From NCBI RefSeq assembly GCF_001524445.2, contig NZ_CP013417.1:2728001-2792000 (forward strand): a stretch of DNA of 64,000 nucleotides, written 5' to 3'. This document shows positions 1 to 8,494 of this stretch, piece after piece. The notes under the pieces were generated by a model. That model searched no databases. It was not told where the DNA came from and saw nothing but the letters and a program-made list of their open reading frames with translations. The stretch comes from Burkholderia savannae (GTDB lineage: Bacteria; Pseudomonadota; Gammaproteobacteria; Burkholderiales; Burkholderiaceae). The position numbers were made by a program, and so were the translations under genes. Within the stretch, counting starts at the first letter, position 1. Every line of letters begins with the position of its first letter.

Positions 1-681
1 CGCGACCATGTCGAGGATCACGTCGACGCCCCGATCGTGCGTGAGCGACTTCACGACCTCGACGAAATCCTCGGTCTTGTAGTTGATCGCGCGCTCCGCG
101 CCGAGCTTCTCGCATGCGCGGCACTTGTCGTCGGTGCCCGCCGTCGCGAACACGCGAAAACCGCGCGCATGCGCGATCTGGATCGCCGTCACGCCGATGC
201 CGCTCGAGCCGCCCTGCACGAGAAGCGTCTCCTGCGCGCCGCCTTCGCCCGCACCCAGTTGCGCGCGATCGAACACGTTGCTCCACACGGTGAAGAACGT
301 TTCCGGCAACGAGGCGGCCTCGACGTCGGTCAATCCGCTCGGCACCGGCAGGCACTGCGCGAGCGGCGCGGCCACGTATTGCGCGTAGCCGCCGCCCGCG
401 AGCAGCGCGCAAACGCGGTCGCCGAGCTTCAGGCCGAACGGGTTCGCCGCGGGGTCGGAAAGATCGCCGCCGACGATCTCGCCGGCGACCTCGAGGCCCG
501 GCAGATCCGATGCGCCGGGAGGCGGCGCATAAGCGCCCTTTCTCTGGAACACGTCCGGACGGTTGACGCCGGACGCCGCCACCTTGATCAGCACCTCGCC
601 GCGCCTCGGCTCCGGCTGCGGCCGCTCCGTCAGCTTCAGCACGTCGGGCGCGCCGAATTCGGTGATTTCGATCGCTTTCAT
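1..681 (-). CDS. NAD(P)H:quinone oxidoreductase, zinc-type MDR family (3' part beyond the window edge)
   Basis: The visible 227 codons begin with ATG at 681, preceded by GGAG eight bases upstream, and stay open to base 1, so the C-terminus is missing. The N-terminus (MKAIEITEFGAPDVLKLTER) and the run of GroES-like fold, then the nucleotide-binding stretch LLVQGGSSGIGVTAIQIA, are those of the PIG3/QorA group of medium-chain dehydrogenase/reductases, which reduce quinones or other electrophiles with NADPH in the cytoplasm. It lies 115 bases downstream of pnp on the same strand but behind a terminator, so it is probably transcribed separately. Substrate cannot be read from sequence. Confidence 0.88.
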   Translation of the reverse strand, partial: MKAIEITEFGAPDVLKLTERPQPEPRRGEVLIKVAASGVNRPDVFQRKGAYAPPPGASDLPGLEVAGEIVGGDLSDPAANPFGLKLGDRVCALLAGGGYAQYVAAPLAQCLPVPSGLTDVEAASLPETFFTVWSNVFDRAQLGAGEGGAQETLLVQGGSSGIGVTAIQIAHARGFRVFATAGTDDKCRACEKLGAERAINYKTEDFVEVVKSLTHDRGVDVILDMVA

Positions 682-750
682 GCACGTCGCTCCAAGATCG
701 TGACGGGTTTGCGCACGCGATGCGCGCTCCGCAAACCGGTCCATCCTATG

Positions 751-786
751 AAAAACGGCCGGCGCGCCTTCGCGCTGCCGGCCGTT
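751..786 (-). terminator. Rho-independent terminator of pnp
   Basis: Ten-base perfect arms AACGGCCGGC (754-763) and GCCGGCCGTT (777-786) with a 13-base loop; on the minus strand the hairpin is followed by a run of five T (755-751). It sits ten bases past the pnp stop. Confidence 0.8.
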
Positions 787-796
787 GCGTCGCCGC

Positions 797-2938
797 TTAC
801 TGCTGCGGCGGCGTGTCCGTCTGAGCCGCCGCCTCGTTCAGCAGCGCCTTGGCCGACAGACGCACGCGACCCTTTTCGTCTGTCTGGATCACCTTGACCT
901 TCACCTGCTGGCCTTCCTTCAGGTAGTCGTTGATGTCCTTCACGCGCTCGTTGACGATCTCCGAGATGTGCAGCAGACCGTCCTTGCCCGGCAGCAGGTT
1001 CACGATCGCGCCGAAATCGAGCAGCTTCAGCACGGTGCCTTCGTACACCTGACCGACTTCGATCTCGGCCGTGATGTTCTCGATGCGCTTCTTCGCTTCG
1101 GCCATGCCTTCGCTGTTCGTGCTCGCGATCGTCACGACGCCGTCATCCGAGATGTCGATCGTCGTGCCGGTCTCTTCGGTCAGCGCGCGGATCACCGAGC
1201 CGCCCTTGCCGATCACGTCGCGGATCTTTTCCGGGTTGATCTTGATCGTGATCATGCGCGGCGCGAATTCCGACAGCTGCGTGTTCGCTCCGGCGACCGC
1301 TTCCTTCATCTTGCCGAGGATGTGCATGCGGCCTTCCTTCGCCTGCGCGAGCGCGACCTGCATGATTTCCTTCGTGATGCCCTGGATCTTGATGTCCATC
1401 TGCAGCGCGGTCACGCCGTCGGCCGTGCCGGCCACCTTGAAGTCCATGTCGCCGAGGTGATCTTCGTCGCCGAGGATGTCGGTGAGCACCGCGAACTTGT
1501 TGCCTTCGAGGATCAGGCCCATCGCGATGCCCGCGACGTGCGCCTTCATCGGCACGCCGGCGTCCATCAGCGCGAGGCAGCCGCCGCACACCGACGCCAT
1601 CGACGACGAACCGTTCGATTCGGTGATTTCCGACACGACGCGGATCGAGTAGCCGAATTCGTCGGCGCTCGGCAGACACGCGACGAGCGCGCGCTTCGCG
1701 AGGCGGCCGTGGCCGATTTCGCGGCGCTTCGGCGAGCCGACGCGGCCCGTTTCGCCGGTCGCGAACGGGGGCATGTTGTAGTGGAGCATGAAGCGCTCGC
1801 GGTACTCGCCTTCGAGCGCGTCGATGATCTGCTCGTCACCCTTCGTGCCGAGCGTAGCGACGACGAGCGCCTGCGTCTCGCCGCGCGTGAACAGCGCCGA
1901 GCCGTGCGTGCGCGGCAGCACGCCCGTGCGGATCTCGATCGGGCGCACAGTGCGCGTGTCGCGGCCGTCGATGCGCGGCTCGCCGCTCAGGATCTGGCCG
2001 CGAACGATCTTCGCCTCGAGGTCGAACAGGATGTTGCCGACCGTTGCCTTGTCGGCCGCGACCGTGCCGGCCGCCGTCGCTTCTTCTTCCAGCTTCGCCG
2101 ACGTCGCTGCGTACACTTCCTTCAGCTTCGTCGAACGCGCCTGCTTGTCGCGGATCTGGTAAGCGGCGAGCAGTTCCGGCTGGGCGAGCTCGGTCACGCG
2201 TGCGTTGAGCGCCTCGTCCTTCGGCACCGGCTGCCAGTCCCACTCGGCCTTGCCGCCTTCGCGCACGAGCTCGTGGATCGCGTCGATCGCGGTTTGCATC
2301 TGTTCGTGGCCGAACACGACCGCGCCGAGCATCACGTCTTCAGGCAGTTGCTCCGCTTCCGATTCGACCATCAGCACCGCACGCTCCGTGCCCGCCACGA
2401 CGAGGTCGAGGCGCGACGCCTTGATCTGCTCGCGCGTCGGGTTCAGCACGTATTCGTTGTTCACGTATGCGACGCGCGCGGCGCCGACCGGGCCGTTGAA
2501 CGGCAGGCCGGACACGGCGAGCGCGGCCGATGCGCCGATCAGCGCCGGGATGTCGGCCGGGATTTCCGGGTTCACCGACAGCACGTGAATCACGACCTGC
2601 ACTTCGTTATAGAAGCCTTCCGGGAAGAGCGGGCGCAGCGGACGGTCGATGAGGCGCGAGGTCAGCGTTTCGTGCTCCGAAGGACGGCCTTCGCGGCGGA
2701 AGAAGCCGCCCGGGATCTTGCCTGCCGAGTAGGTCTTCTCGATGTAGTCGACGGTGAGCGGGAAGAAATCCTGGCCCGGCTTCGCCGACTTCGCGCCGAC
2801 GACGGTCGCGAGGACGACGGTGTCCTCGATATCGACGAGCACGGCGCCGCTAGCCTGGCGCGCGATCTCGCCGGTTTCGAGGCGCACCTTGTGCTGGCCC
2901 CATTGGAATTCCTTCACGACTTTGTTGAACAGAGACAT
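797..2938 (-). CDS. pnp: Polynucleotide phosphorylase (PNPase)
   Basis: 713 residues, the usual size for a 3'-5' phosphorolytic exoribonuclease that degrades mRNA and forms part of the degradosome. Two RNase PH-like domains occupy about residues 1-210 and 310-540 ([16 protein letters not shown] in the second is typical), followed by a KH domain ([19 protein letters not shown], about 555-615) and an S1 domain ([20 protein letters not shown], about 620-690), with a short Gln/Thr/Pro tail. Start ATG at 2938 has AGGAG eight bases upstream. It follows rpsO on the same strand, the classic rpsO-pnp order, and its leader holds a long hairpin (3034-3099) that resembles the RNase III-cleaved autoregulatory stem known from enterobacterial pnp. 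Confidence 0.98.
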   Translation of the reverse strand: MSLFNKVVKEFQWGQHKVRLETGEIARQASGAVLVDIEDTVVLATVVGAKSAKPGQDFFPLTVDYIEKTYSAGKIPGGFFRREGRPSEHETLTSRLIDRPLRPLFPEGFYNEVQVVIHVLSVNPEIPADIPALIGASAALAVSGLPFNGPVGAARVAYVNNEYVLNPTREQIKASRLDLVVAGTERAVLMVESEAEQLPEDVMLGAVVFGHEQMQTAIDAIHELVREGGKAEWDWQPVPKDEALNARVTELAQPELLAAYQIRDKQARSTKLKEVYAATSAKLEEEATAAGTVAADKATVGNILFDLEAKIVRGQILSGEPRIDGRDTRTVRPIEIRTGVLPRTHGSALFTRGETQALVVATLGTKGDEQIIDALEGEYRERFMLHYNMPPFATGETGRVGSPKRREIGHGRLAKRALVACLPSADEFGYSIRVVSEITESNGSSSMASVCGGCLALMDAGVPMKAHVAGIAMGLILEGNKFAVLTDILGDEDHLGDMDFKVAGTADGVTALQMDIKIQGITKEIMQVALAQAKEGRMHILGKMKEAVAGANTQLSEFAPRMITIKINPEKIRDVIGKGGSVIRALTEETGTTIDISDDGVVTIASTNSEGMAEAKKRIENITAEIEVGQVYEGTVLKLLDFGAIVNLLPGKDGLLHISEIVNERVKDINDYLKEGQQVKVKVIQTDEKGRVRLSAKALLNEAAAQTDTPPQQ

Positions 2939-3033
2939 GGTCGCTCCTTTCGTTCGTTATCGGACGCCGTGCGCGGACAAAGCCGGCACGGCGGCAGCGC
3001 GACCGGGCCACATGGGAAGAGGTGTGTTTTTTA

Positions 3034-3099
3034 TGCCATTCCAGCGCCGTGCTCGCCGCCCGGCGTCGAGCGGGACGCGAACAGCGCGCTGGAATGACA
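3034..3099 (-). promoter_or_regulatory. Long stem-loop in the pnp leader, candidate RNase III/PNPase autoregulation site
   Basis: Arms TGCCATTCCAGCGC (3034-3047) and GCGCTGGAATGACA (3086-3099) pair over 14 bases with a single G-U or A-C type mismatch, enclosing an inner hairpin GCTCG/CGAGC (3051-3071). It lies between the rpsO terminator and the pnp start, in the transcribed leader. There is no T-run, so it is not a terminator. By analogy with Escherichia coli pnp, whose leader stem is cut by RNase III and then destabilised by PNPase, it could be a feedback element; that role is inference. Confidence 0.5.
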
Positions 3100-3172
3100 C
3101 AAAGCTCAACCCTTGTGCGCCTGGCCGGTTGTGGGCTTCGACAGCCCGGCGGCAAGCATCGTGCATGCCGCG

Positions 3173-3212
3173 AAAAAACAAAATGCCTGTATCAGCAGAC
3201 TGACACAGGCAT
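3173..3212 (-). terminator. Rho-independent terminator of rpsO
   Basis: Arms ATGCCTGTATCA (3183-3194) and TGACACAGGCAT (3201-3212) pair over 12 bases with one wobble and a six-base loop. On the minus strand the stem is followed by TTTTGTTTTTTC, a strong U-tract. It lies 25 bases after the rpsO stop, and pnp must therefore rely on read-through or its own promoter. Confidence 0.85.
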
Positions 3213-3237
3213 CTTGCTGAGGCGAGCAACGCCCCGA

Positions 3238-3507
3238 TTACTTACGCAGACCCAGCTTCTCGATCAGCGCGCGGTAACGGTCGGCATCCTTGCCCTTGAG
3301 GTAGTCGAGCAGCTTGCGACGGCGGCTCACCATGCGCAGCAGGCCGCGGCGGCTGTGGTGATCCTTCGCGTGGGTCTTGAAGTGACCCGTCAGTTCCGTG
3401 ATGCGCGCCGTCAACAGCGCGACCTGCACTTCGGGCGAGCCCGTATCGTTGGTGCCGCGCGCGAACTGAGCAACGACTTCCGACTTCTTGATATCAGCAA
3501 CAGACAT
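3238..3507 (-). CDS. rpsO: 30S ribosomal protein S15
   Basis: 89 residues starting [18 protein letters not shown], the exact family length; an in-frame upstream extension to 3585 exists but has no homology and the ATG at 3507 is preceded by a GAAAGGAAA ribosome binding site. Conserved S15 signatures are visible: [20 protein letters not shown] and the C-terminal [18 protein letters not shown]15 binds the central domain of 16S rRNA early in 30S assembly. Head of the rpsO-pnp pair. Confidence 0.98.
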   Translation of the reverse strand: MSVADIKKSEVVAQFARGTNDTGSPEVQVALLTARITELTGHFKTHAKDHHSRRGLLRMVSRRRKLLDYLKGKDADRYRALIEKLGLRK

Positions 3508-3613
3508 TTGATTTCCTTTCGACTGAACAGGCGGACACGGAAGAAAGGCCGTGCCGTGATTTACAACCGGCGCAAATTGTAGCACAGGTCGCTCGGCCGG
3601 CGAAGCCCGCCTT

Positions 3614-4888
3614 TCACGGGCGTTTCATACGGCAAGCGGCGGACGCCGCGCCCCGCGTGGGCGGCAGCTCGAGCACCGTCCGGAAGCCGTAGCCCGAGCC
3701 CGCGTTGTCGAAACGCACGCCCGGCGCGCCGACGCGGTCCATTTCGATCACATAAAGGGGTTGAATCAATTGATGATCGGCCGCGCGCATCTGCGCCGGA
3801 TGGAATCCGTCGTCGTACCGCATTCCCTCGAGCGCCTTCGCGACGGCGACCGGATCGGCCGAGCCCGCGCGCGTCATCGCCGCGGCCAGCATCTCGATCA
3901 TCTCGCTCATCCGCCGCACCGGATAGTCGTCCCGCGGCGCCGGGAAACGCGCGCGGAACGCCCGGTAGAACGCGTCGGACTGCGCGCCGCCCGCATTCGG
4001 GTGCCAATCGGCCACGGCGAGCACGCGCTTCACGCCCGCGTCGCCGAGCGCGGCCGGCGCATCGAGGCTGTTGCCGTAGAACGTGTAGAACTTCGTCGCG
4101 AGCCCCTGCTCGCGCGCCGCGCGCACGAGCAGCGTCAGATCGTTGCCCCAGTTGCCCGTGACGACCGCGTCCGCGCCGCTCGCACGAATCTTCGCGACGT
4201 ACGGCGAAAAATCCTTCACGCGCCCGATCGGATGAAACTCGTCGCCGACGATCGCGATGTCCGGACGCCGCGCGCTCAACGCGGCACGCGCGAGCGCGCT
4301 GACGTCGCGCCCGAAACTGTAGTCCTGATTCAGCAGATAAACCTTCCCCACCGCGCGGTCGCGCGCGAGCACGTCGGCAAGCGCATCCATTCGCATACCG
4401 GCATGCGCGTCGAAGCGGAAGTGCCAGAAGCTGCAATCGCGCCCCGTCAGCGCGGGATCGTCAGCCGAATAGTTGAGGAACAGCGCGCGATGCCCGGGAT
4501 CGCGGACGTTGTGCTTATCGAGCGCGGCGACGAGCGCCGCCGCGACGGCCGAGCCGTTGCCCTGCGCGACGAAACCGATCCCCTTGTCGGTCGCGGCGCG
4601 CAGTTGGACGAGCGCTTCCTCGACGCCGCCCTTGCTGTCCAGCACGACGAGTTCGAGCGGATGGACGCCGTCGCGCAGCCGCACGCCGCCTTGCGCGTTG
4701 ACGCGTTCGACGCCGAAGCGCAGATTGCGCTCGACCGCCGCGCCCGCGTTCGCGAACGGTCCCGACACCCCCTCGACGAGCGCGATCCGGATCGGCTCGC
4801 CCGTCGCGCCGGCCGACGCGGGCAACGGCATCGCCAATGAAAGCGCCGCCGAGGCGGCGGCGGCAAAACGCATCCAATAGGAAGACAT
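3614..4888 (-). CDS. Branched-chain-amino-acid-type ABC transporter substrate-binding protein
   Basis: 424 residues with a typical Sec signal peptide (two basic/polar residues, then [18 protein letters not shown], cleavage near residue 26). The mature protein starts [20 protein letters not shown], the opening of the type 1 periplasmic binding fold used by Leu/Ile/Val-type (HAAT) transporters, and retains the hinge-crossing segments ([39 protein letters not shown]). No permease or ATPase gene is next to it, so it is an orphan binding protein. The ligand is unknown; many relatives bind aromatic acids or urea rather than amino acids. Confidence 0.88.
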   Translation of the reverse strand: MSSYWMRFAAAASAALSLAMPLPASAGATGEPIRIALVEGVSGPFANAGAAVERNLRFGVERVNAQGGVRLRDGVHPLELVVLDSKGGVEEALVQLRAATDKGIGFVAQGNGSAVAAALVAALDKHNVRDPGHRALFLNYSADDPALTGRDCSFWHFRFDAHAGMRMDALADVLARDRAVGKVYLLNQDYSFGRDVSALARAALSARRPDIAIVGDEFHPIGRVKDFSPYVAKIRASGADAVVTGNWGNDLTLLVRAAREQGLATKFYTFYGNSLDAPAALGDAGVKRVLAVADWHPNAGGAQSDAFYRAFRARFPAPRDDYPVRRMSEMIEMLAAAMTRAGSADPVAVAKALEGMRYDDGFHPAQMRAADHQLIQPLYVIEMDRVGAPGVRFDNAGSGYGFRTVLELPPTRGAASAACRMKRP

Positions 4889-5203
4889 TGCGTGATTTCC
4901 TGCGCAGTCGGTTCGTCGAGCGCTGGATCATAGGCGAGCGCCCGGCGGGCCGGCAAGCCGCACGAGCGCACGACGCGAGGAATGCCGGCGGACATCGACC
5001 GTCCGAACGGTCGGCTGGACAACGCCTCGGCCGCGGCCCGCCGCGCCCGCCCTCGGCTCCGGAGGCCGCCCGAAACCGCGGCATCGCTTTCGCCGCGCCG
5101 TTCCGCCGCGGATGCCGGGCCGCGCAAACTTTTCCGGGCCGGTACGCGCACGCGGTGGCCCGCCGTGATAAAACGTCGCCATCCCCGCCTCATGGAGAAA
5201 CGT
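4889..5203. other. Divergent intergenic region
   Basis: 315 bases between the minus-strand binding-protein gene and the plus-strand lipoprotein gene. It is as GC-rich as coding DNA and must carry both promoters. I see no convincing -35/-10 pair, hairpin or repeat; open frames here are continuations of shadow frames. Confidence 0.5.
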
Positions 5204-5704
5204 ATGCTCGCTCGTCTCCCGGTTCTGTTCGCTTGCGCGGCGGCGCTTCTCGCCGGCTGCGCGCAGCCGTGGCAGCAGTTTCGCGCCGGAGAGGATTCGT
5301 CGGCGATCGTCGCTCGGATGGGGCCGCCGCGCGAAGTCTACGATCTGCCGAACGGCGGCAAACGCCTGATGTGGCCGACCCAGCCGATGGGCGAGGTCAC
5401 GACGGCCGCCGACATCGACGCTCACGGCAGGATCGTCAACGTTCGGCAGGTGCTGCAACCGCTCGAGTTCTACCGCGCCGAGATCGGCAAGTGGACCAAG
5501 ACCGACGTGCTCGTGAACTTCGGCCGTCCGGTCGAGACGTCGTACTTTCCGCTGATGAAGCGCGAAGTCTGGACCTATCGCTACCTCGAAGACAACGTCT
5601 GGTACATGCTCTACAGCTTCTACTTCGACGACAACGGCATCCTGCGCCTCACGCAGAAGACGCCCGATCCGCTGCACGATCCCGACCGCCGCTCGCTGTT
5701 CTGA
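5204..5704 (+). CDS. Lipoprotein with two BamE/SmpA-like repeats
   Basis: 166 residues from the ATG at 5204, chosen over the in-frame ATG at 5192 because GGAG (5194-5197) is correctly spaced for it. The N-terminus MLARLPVLFACAAALLAGC ends in a lipobox (LAGC) so the protein is expected to be lipid-anchored. The mature part contains two similar units, each a short helix then strands: DSSAIVARMGPPREVYDLPNG and TKTDVLVNFGRPVETSYFPL, the second followed by VWTYRYLEDN and YFDDNGIL. This is the pattern of the SmpA/OmlA (BamE) fold. It is separate from the true bamE locus, and its role is unknown. A terminator follows 42 bases after the stop. Confidence 0.85.
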   Translation: MLARLPVLFACAAALLAGCAQPWQQFRAGEDSSAIVARMGPPREVYDLPNGGKRLMWPTQPMGEVTTAADIDAHGRIVNVRQVLQPLEFYRAEIGKWTKTDVLVNFGRPVETSYFPLMKREVWTYRYLEDNVWYMLYSFYFDDNGILRLTQKTPDPLHDPDRRSLF

Positions 5705-5745
5705 TCCCCCGCCGCCGGCCGCCCGGCCGGCGCCCCCCTTTCGGG

Positions 5746-5785
5746 AAGTCATTTAATGCACGCGGGCTCTTAAATGACTTTTTTA
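5746..5785 (+). terminator. Rho-independent terminator of the lipoprotein gene
   Basis: Perfect 11-base arms AAGTCATTTAA (5746-5756) and TTAAATGACTT (5770-5780), 13-base loop, then TTTT. The stem is AT-rich, unusual in this genome, and marks the start of a low-GC stretch. Confidence 0.85.
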
Positions 5786-6140
5786 TCATTTTCAGATTAG
5801 CTTTTTAAAATTTTTGTCATCTTTCATGACGCGGCAATATCGTGGTTATCGCGTCGATGAAATCAAAATCCCAAAAATCCCCTGCCGCCCCATCCCCGCT
5901 GGACGGGCGTCTCACGCCCATTTCGGTGCGACATGCACTCTTTCCAGCCGTTTGCTTTTCACGGTTGGTGCAATCGCCCTATCCCTGAAAATAAATTGCA
6001 ACAGAATATTTCAAATTGAACTTCCGATTACAAGTTCCCCCTAATATCACACACAACAACCTTTCAATTTAGAAAGCCAATGGTTCCGCGCCGATGCATG
6101 TTTGCGTCGCCGCTACCGCACGCATAAGAAGGAATCCTCA
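5786..6140 (+). other. AT-rich leader/promoter region of the carbonic anhydrase-SulP pair
   Basis: About 355 bases whose base composition falls far below the surrounding DNA, with runs such as TTTTTAAAATTTTTG (5800-5816) and TAATATCACAC (6043-6053). A 76-codon open frame (5814-6044) has no recognisable family, poor codon bias and no clear ribosome binding site, so I do not call it. The region most likely holds the promoter and possibly a nucleoid-protein-silenced segment. An AAGGAA ribosome binding site precedes the ATG at 6141. Confidence 0.5.
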
Positions 6141-6776
6141 ATGAATCGCCCGAAAAGCATGCTCGTCGCCAATATCGCCTGGGCCAGCGAGACGTCCGAG
6201 CGCTCGCCCGACTTCTTCGACACGCTGTCGCGCGGCCAGAATCCGCGCGTGCTGTGGATCGGCTGCGCCGACAGCCGCGTGCCGGCCGAAACCATCACGC
6301 AGAGCGCGCCAGGCGAACTATTCGTTCACCGAAACATCGCGAACATCTTCCAGCCCGACGACGACAACTGCGCGAGCGTGCTCGAGTACGCGGTCAAGGT
6401 GCTGAAGGTCGATCACGTGATCGTCTGCGGGCACTACGGCTGCGGCGGCGTGCGCGCGTCGCTGCTGCCGCCGTCGCACGAGCTGCCGCACGTGAACCGC
6501 CGGATCGCGCCGCTGTGCGCGCTCGCCGGCCGCCATCGCGCGGAGCTCGACGGCGTGCCGCCCGACCAGGCCGCCGACCGGCTCGCCGAGCTCAACGTGC
6601 TCGAGCAGGTCCGCCTGCTGCGCAGCTCGCCGATCATCCGCGACGCCGATCCCGCCCCGCTCGTGCACGGCTGGATCTTCTCGCTCGCCGACGGGCGTCT
6701 CAAGGAACTCGCGTCCGGCTACGCGGCCGCCGAACCGGCGCCGCAAGCCGAACGCGCAGAAGCGGCGGCCGCCTGA
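6141..6776 (+). CDS. can: Beta-class carbonic anhydrase
   Basis: 211 residues from ATG 6141, which has AAGGAA nine bases upstream; the upstream in-frame ATG at 6102 lacks one. Zinc ligands are plain: Cys and Asp-Arg in WIGCADSRVPAE (about residue 40) and His/Cys in VCGHYGCGGVRA (about 100-105). The enzyme hydrates CO2 to bicarbonate in the cytoplasm. An Ala/Glu-rich tail follows the domain. The SulP transporter gene begins 54 bases downstream on the same strand, a pairing that suggests joint CO2/bicarbonate handling. Confidence 0.96.
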   Translation: MNRPKSMLVANIAWASETSERSPDFFDTLSRGQNPRVLWIGCADSRVPAETITQSAPGELFVHRNIANIFQPDDDNCASVLEYAVKVLKVDHVIVCGHYGCGGVRASLLPPSHELPHVNRRIAPLCALAGRHRAELDGVPPDQAADRLAELNVLEQVRLLRSSPIIRDADPAPLVHGWIFSLADGRLKELASGYAAAEPAPQAERAEAAAA

Positions 6777-6830
6777 TAGGCCCGCACCGCCGCACGCACT
6801 CAAGCCTCAACCCGTTTTTCTCCGTTCACT

Positions 6831-8366
6831 ATGAAGAATCTACGCGCTTACTTTTCCACGTTTCCGCGCGACTTCGTGGCCGGCACCGTCGTGTTCCTCG
6901 TCGCGCTGCCGCTCTGTCTCGGAATCGCCAACGCATCCGGCGTCGAGCCGTTCGCGGGCCTCGTGTCCGGCATCGTCGGCGGCCTCATCGTCGCCGTGCT
7001 GAGCGGCTCGCCGCTATCCGTCAGCGGCCCCGCCGCGGGCCTCGTCGTGATCGTCGTCGACGGCATCGCGCAGCTTGGCAGCTTCCAGGCGTTCCTGCTC
7101 GCCGTGCTGCTGTCAGGCGTGATCCAGTTCGGCTTCGGTCTCCTGAAGGCCGGCCGGTTCGCCGCATACGTGCCGTCGCCCGTGATCAAAGGCATGCTCG
7201 CCGCCATCGGCATCCTGCTCATCGTCAAGCAGATGCCGTTCGCGCTCGGCCTGTCGGGCGACGGCGACTCACCGGGCCACGCGGTGCTCGCGTCGAGCGC
7301 GATCGCGTTCGCGTCGCTCGCGCTCCTCGCCGTGTGGGAGACCCGCGCGATGCGCCGCTTCGCGTTCGTGCGCCTCGTGCCCGCGCCGCTCGCCGTCGTG
7401 ATCCTCGGCATCGGCGCCACGGTTCTGCTCGGCTTCGTCTCGCCGAATTTCGCGCCGCCCGCCGAGCACCGGGTCGCGCTGCCCGAGCTCGCTTCGTTCG
7501 CCGCGCTCGGCAATGCGCTGAAGACCGTCGACCTCGGCCCGAACTTCGCGTACCTGCTGAGCCCGGACGTGTGGCGCATCGCGATCACGATTGCCGTCGT
7601 CGCAAGCCTCGAGACGCTGCTCAGCCTCGAAGCGGTCGAGCAGATCGATCCGAAACGCCGGCCGTCGCAGCCGAATCGCGAGCTGAAGGCGCAAGGCATC
7701 GGCAACCTCGTCGCGGGCGCGATCGGCGGCCTGCCGATCACGTCGGTGATCGTGCGCAGCTCGGTCAACGTGAATGCAGGCGCGCAAAGCCGGATGTCCG
7801 CGATCGTGCACGGCATGATGCTCGTCGTCAGCGTGTTCGCGCTCACCGGGCTGCTGAACCTGATCCCGCTCGCGAGCCTCGCGGCGATCCTGATCCACAC
7901 GGGCTTCAAGCTCGCGAAGCCGGCGCTCTTCACGTCGGTCGCGAAGCAGGGCCCGGGTGCATTCCTGCCCTTCGCGGTGACGATCGCAGGCGTGCTCGCG
8001 ATCGACCTCCTCGCCGGCATCGCGCTCGGCCTCGCGTGCTGCGTGCTGGCCGTCGCGTGCGCGAATCTGCGCAGCCCGGCGACGCTCGCGCAGCACGACG
8101 ACCACTATCTGCTGTCGTTCCGCAAGGACGTGTCGTTCCTCGGCAAGGTGCAGATCAAGCAATATCTCGCGCAGATTCCGGATCGCGCGGTCGTCATCAT
8201 CGACGCGACCCGCGCCGACTACATCGACCACGACGTGCGCGAGATGATCGACGCGTTCGTCGCGGAAGCGCCGCTGCGCGAGATCACGGTCGATTACCGG
8301 CGCCAGGTTCAGCACGCGCGCGGCGGCGGCTTGCGCTCGTTCTTCCGCAGCCCGACGACGCAGTAA
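6831..8366 (+). CDS. SulP-family anion transporter, candidate bicarbonate transporter
   Basis: 511 residues. The N-terminal 400 residues are a run of hydrophobic segments with SulP landmarks: DFVAGTVVFLVALPLCLGIA at the first membrane helix, GPAAGLVVIVVDGIAQLG, and the GNLVAGAIGGLPITSVIVRS stretch. A shortened STAS-like domain forms the C-terminus (about 430-500, RAVVIIDATRADYIDHDVRE). SulP proteins move sulfate, bicarbonate or dicarboxylates. The gene directly follows a carbonic anhydrase gene, and members in this context are usually assigned to bicarbonate; that substrate is inference from context. Confidence 0.9.
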   Translation: MKNLRAYFSTFPRDFVAGTVVFLVALPLCLGIANASGVEPFAGLVSGIVGGLIVAVLSGSPLSVSGPAAGLVVIVVDGIAQLGSFQAFLLAVLLSGVIQFGFGLLKAGRFAAYVPSPVIKGMLAAIGILLIVKQMPFALGLSGDGDSPGHAVLASSAIAFASLALLAVWETRAMRRFAFVRLVPAPLAVVILGIGATVLLGFVSPNFAPPAEHRVALPELASFAALGNALKTVDLGPNFAYLLSPDVWRIAITIAVVASLETLLSLEAVEQIDPKRRPSQPNRELKAQGIGNLVAGAIGGLPITSVIVRSSVNVNAGAQSRMSAIVHGMMLVVSVFALTGLLNLIPLASLAAILIHTGFKLAKPALFTSVAKQGPGAFLPFAVTIAGVLAIDLLAGIALGLACCVLAVACANLRSPATLAQHDDHYLLSFRKDVSFLGKVQIKQYLAQIPDRAVVIIDATRADYIDHDVREMIDAFVAEAPLREITVDYRRQVQHARGGGLRSFFRSPTTQ

Positions 8367-8406
8367 GCGCCTGGGCCGGCCGGCATGCGCCGGCCCGTCG
8401 CGCAGT

Positions 8407-8444
8407 AAAAAAAACGCCCCGCGAGGCCATCGGCCCGCGGGGCG
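8407..8444 (-). terminator. Rho-independent terminator of leuA
   Basis: Nine-base perfect arms CGCCCCGCG (8415-8423) and CGCGGGGCG (8436-8444), 12-base loop, followed on the minus strand by eight T. It is 50 bases past the leuA stop and could also end SulP transcription from the other side. Confidence 0.88.
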
Positions 8445-8494
8445 TCGTTCGTTCGCGGCACGGCGGCGATGCCGCCGCGCTCGCGTATCGCGCG

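Noticed and set aside
785..3097. 770-codon plus-strand open frame opposite pnp
   Set aside because: It lies antisense to the complete, clearly recognised pnp gene and its translation is His/Arg/Asp-rich, the usual reverse-strand shadow in GC-rich DNA. The same applies to the very long Arg-rich frames opposite or out of phase with leuA, kdpD, FtsX and others.
5814..6044. 76-codon ORF in the AT-rich leader of the carbonic anhydrase gene
   Set aside because: No ribosome binding site, no family resemblance, mixed codon use; more likely regulatory DNA.
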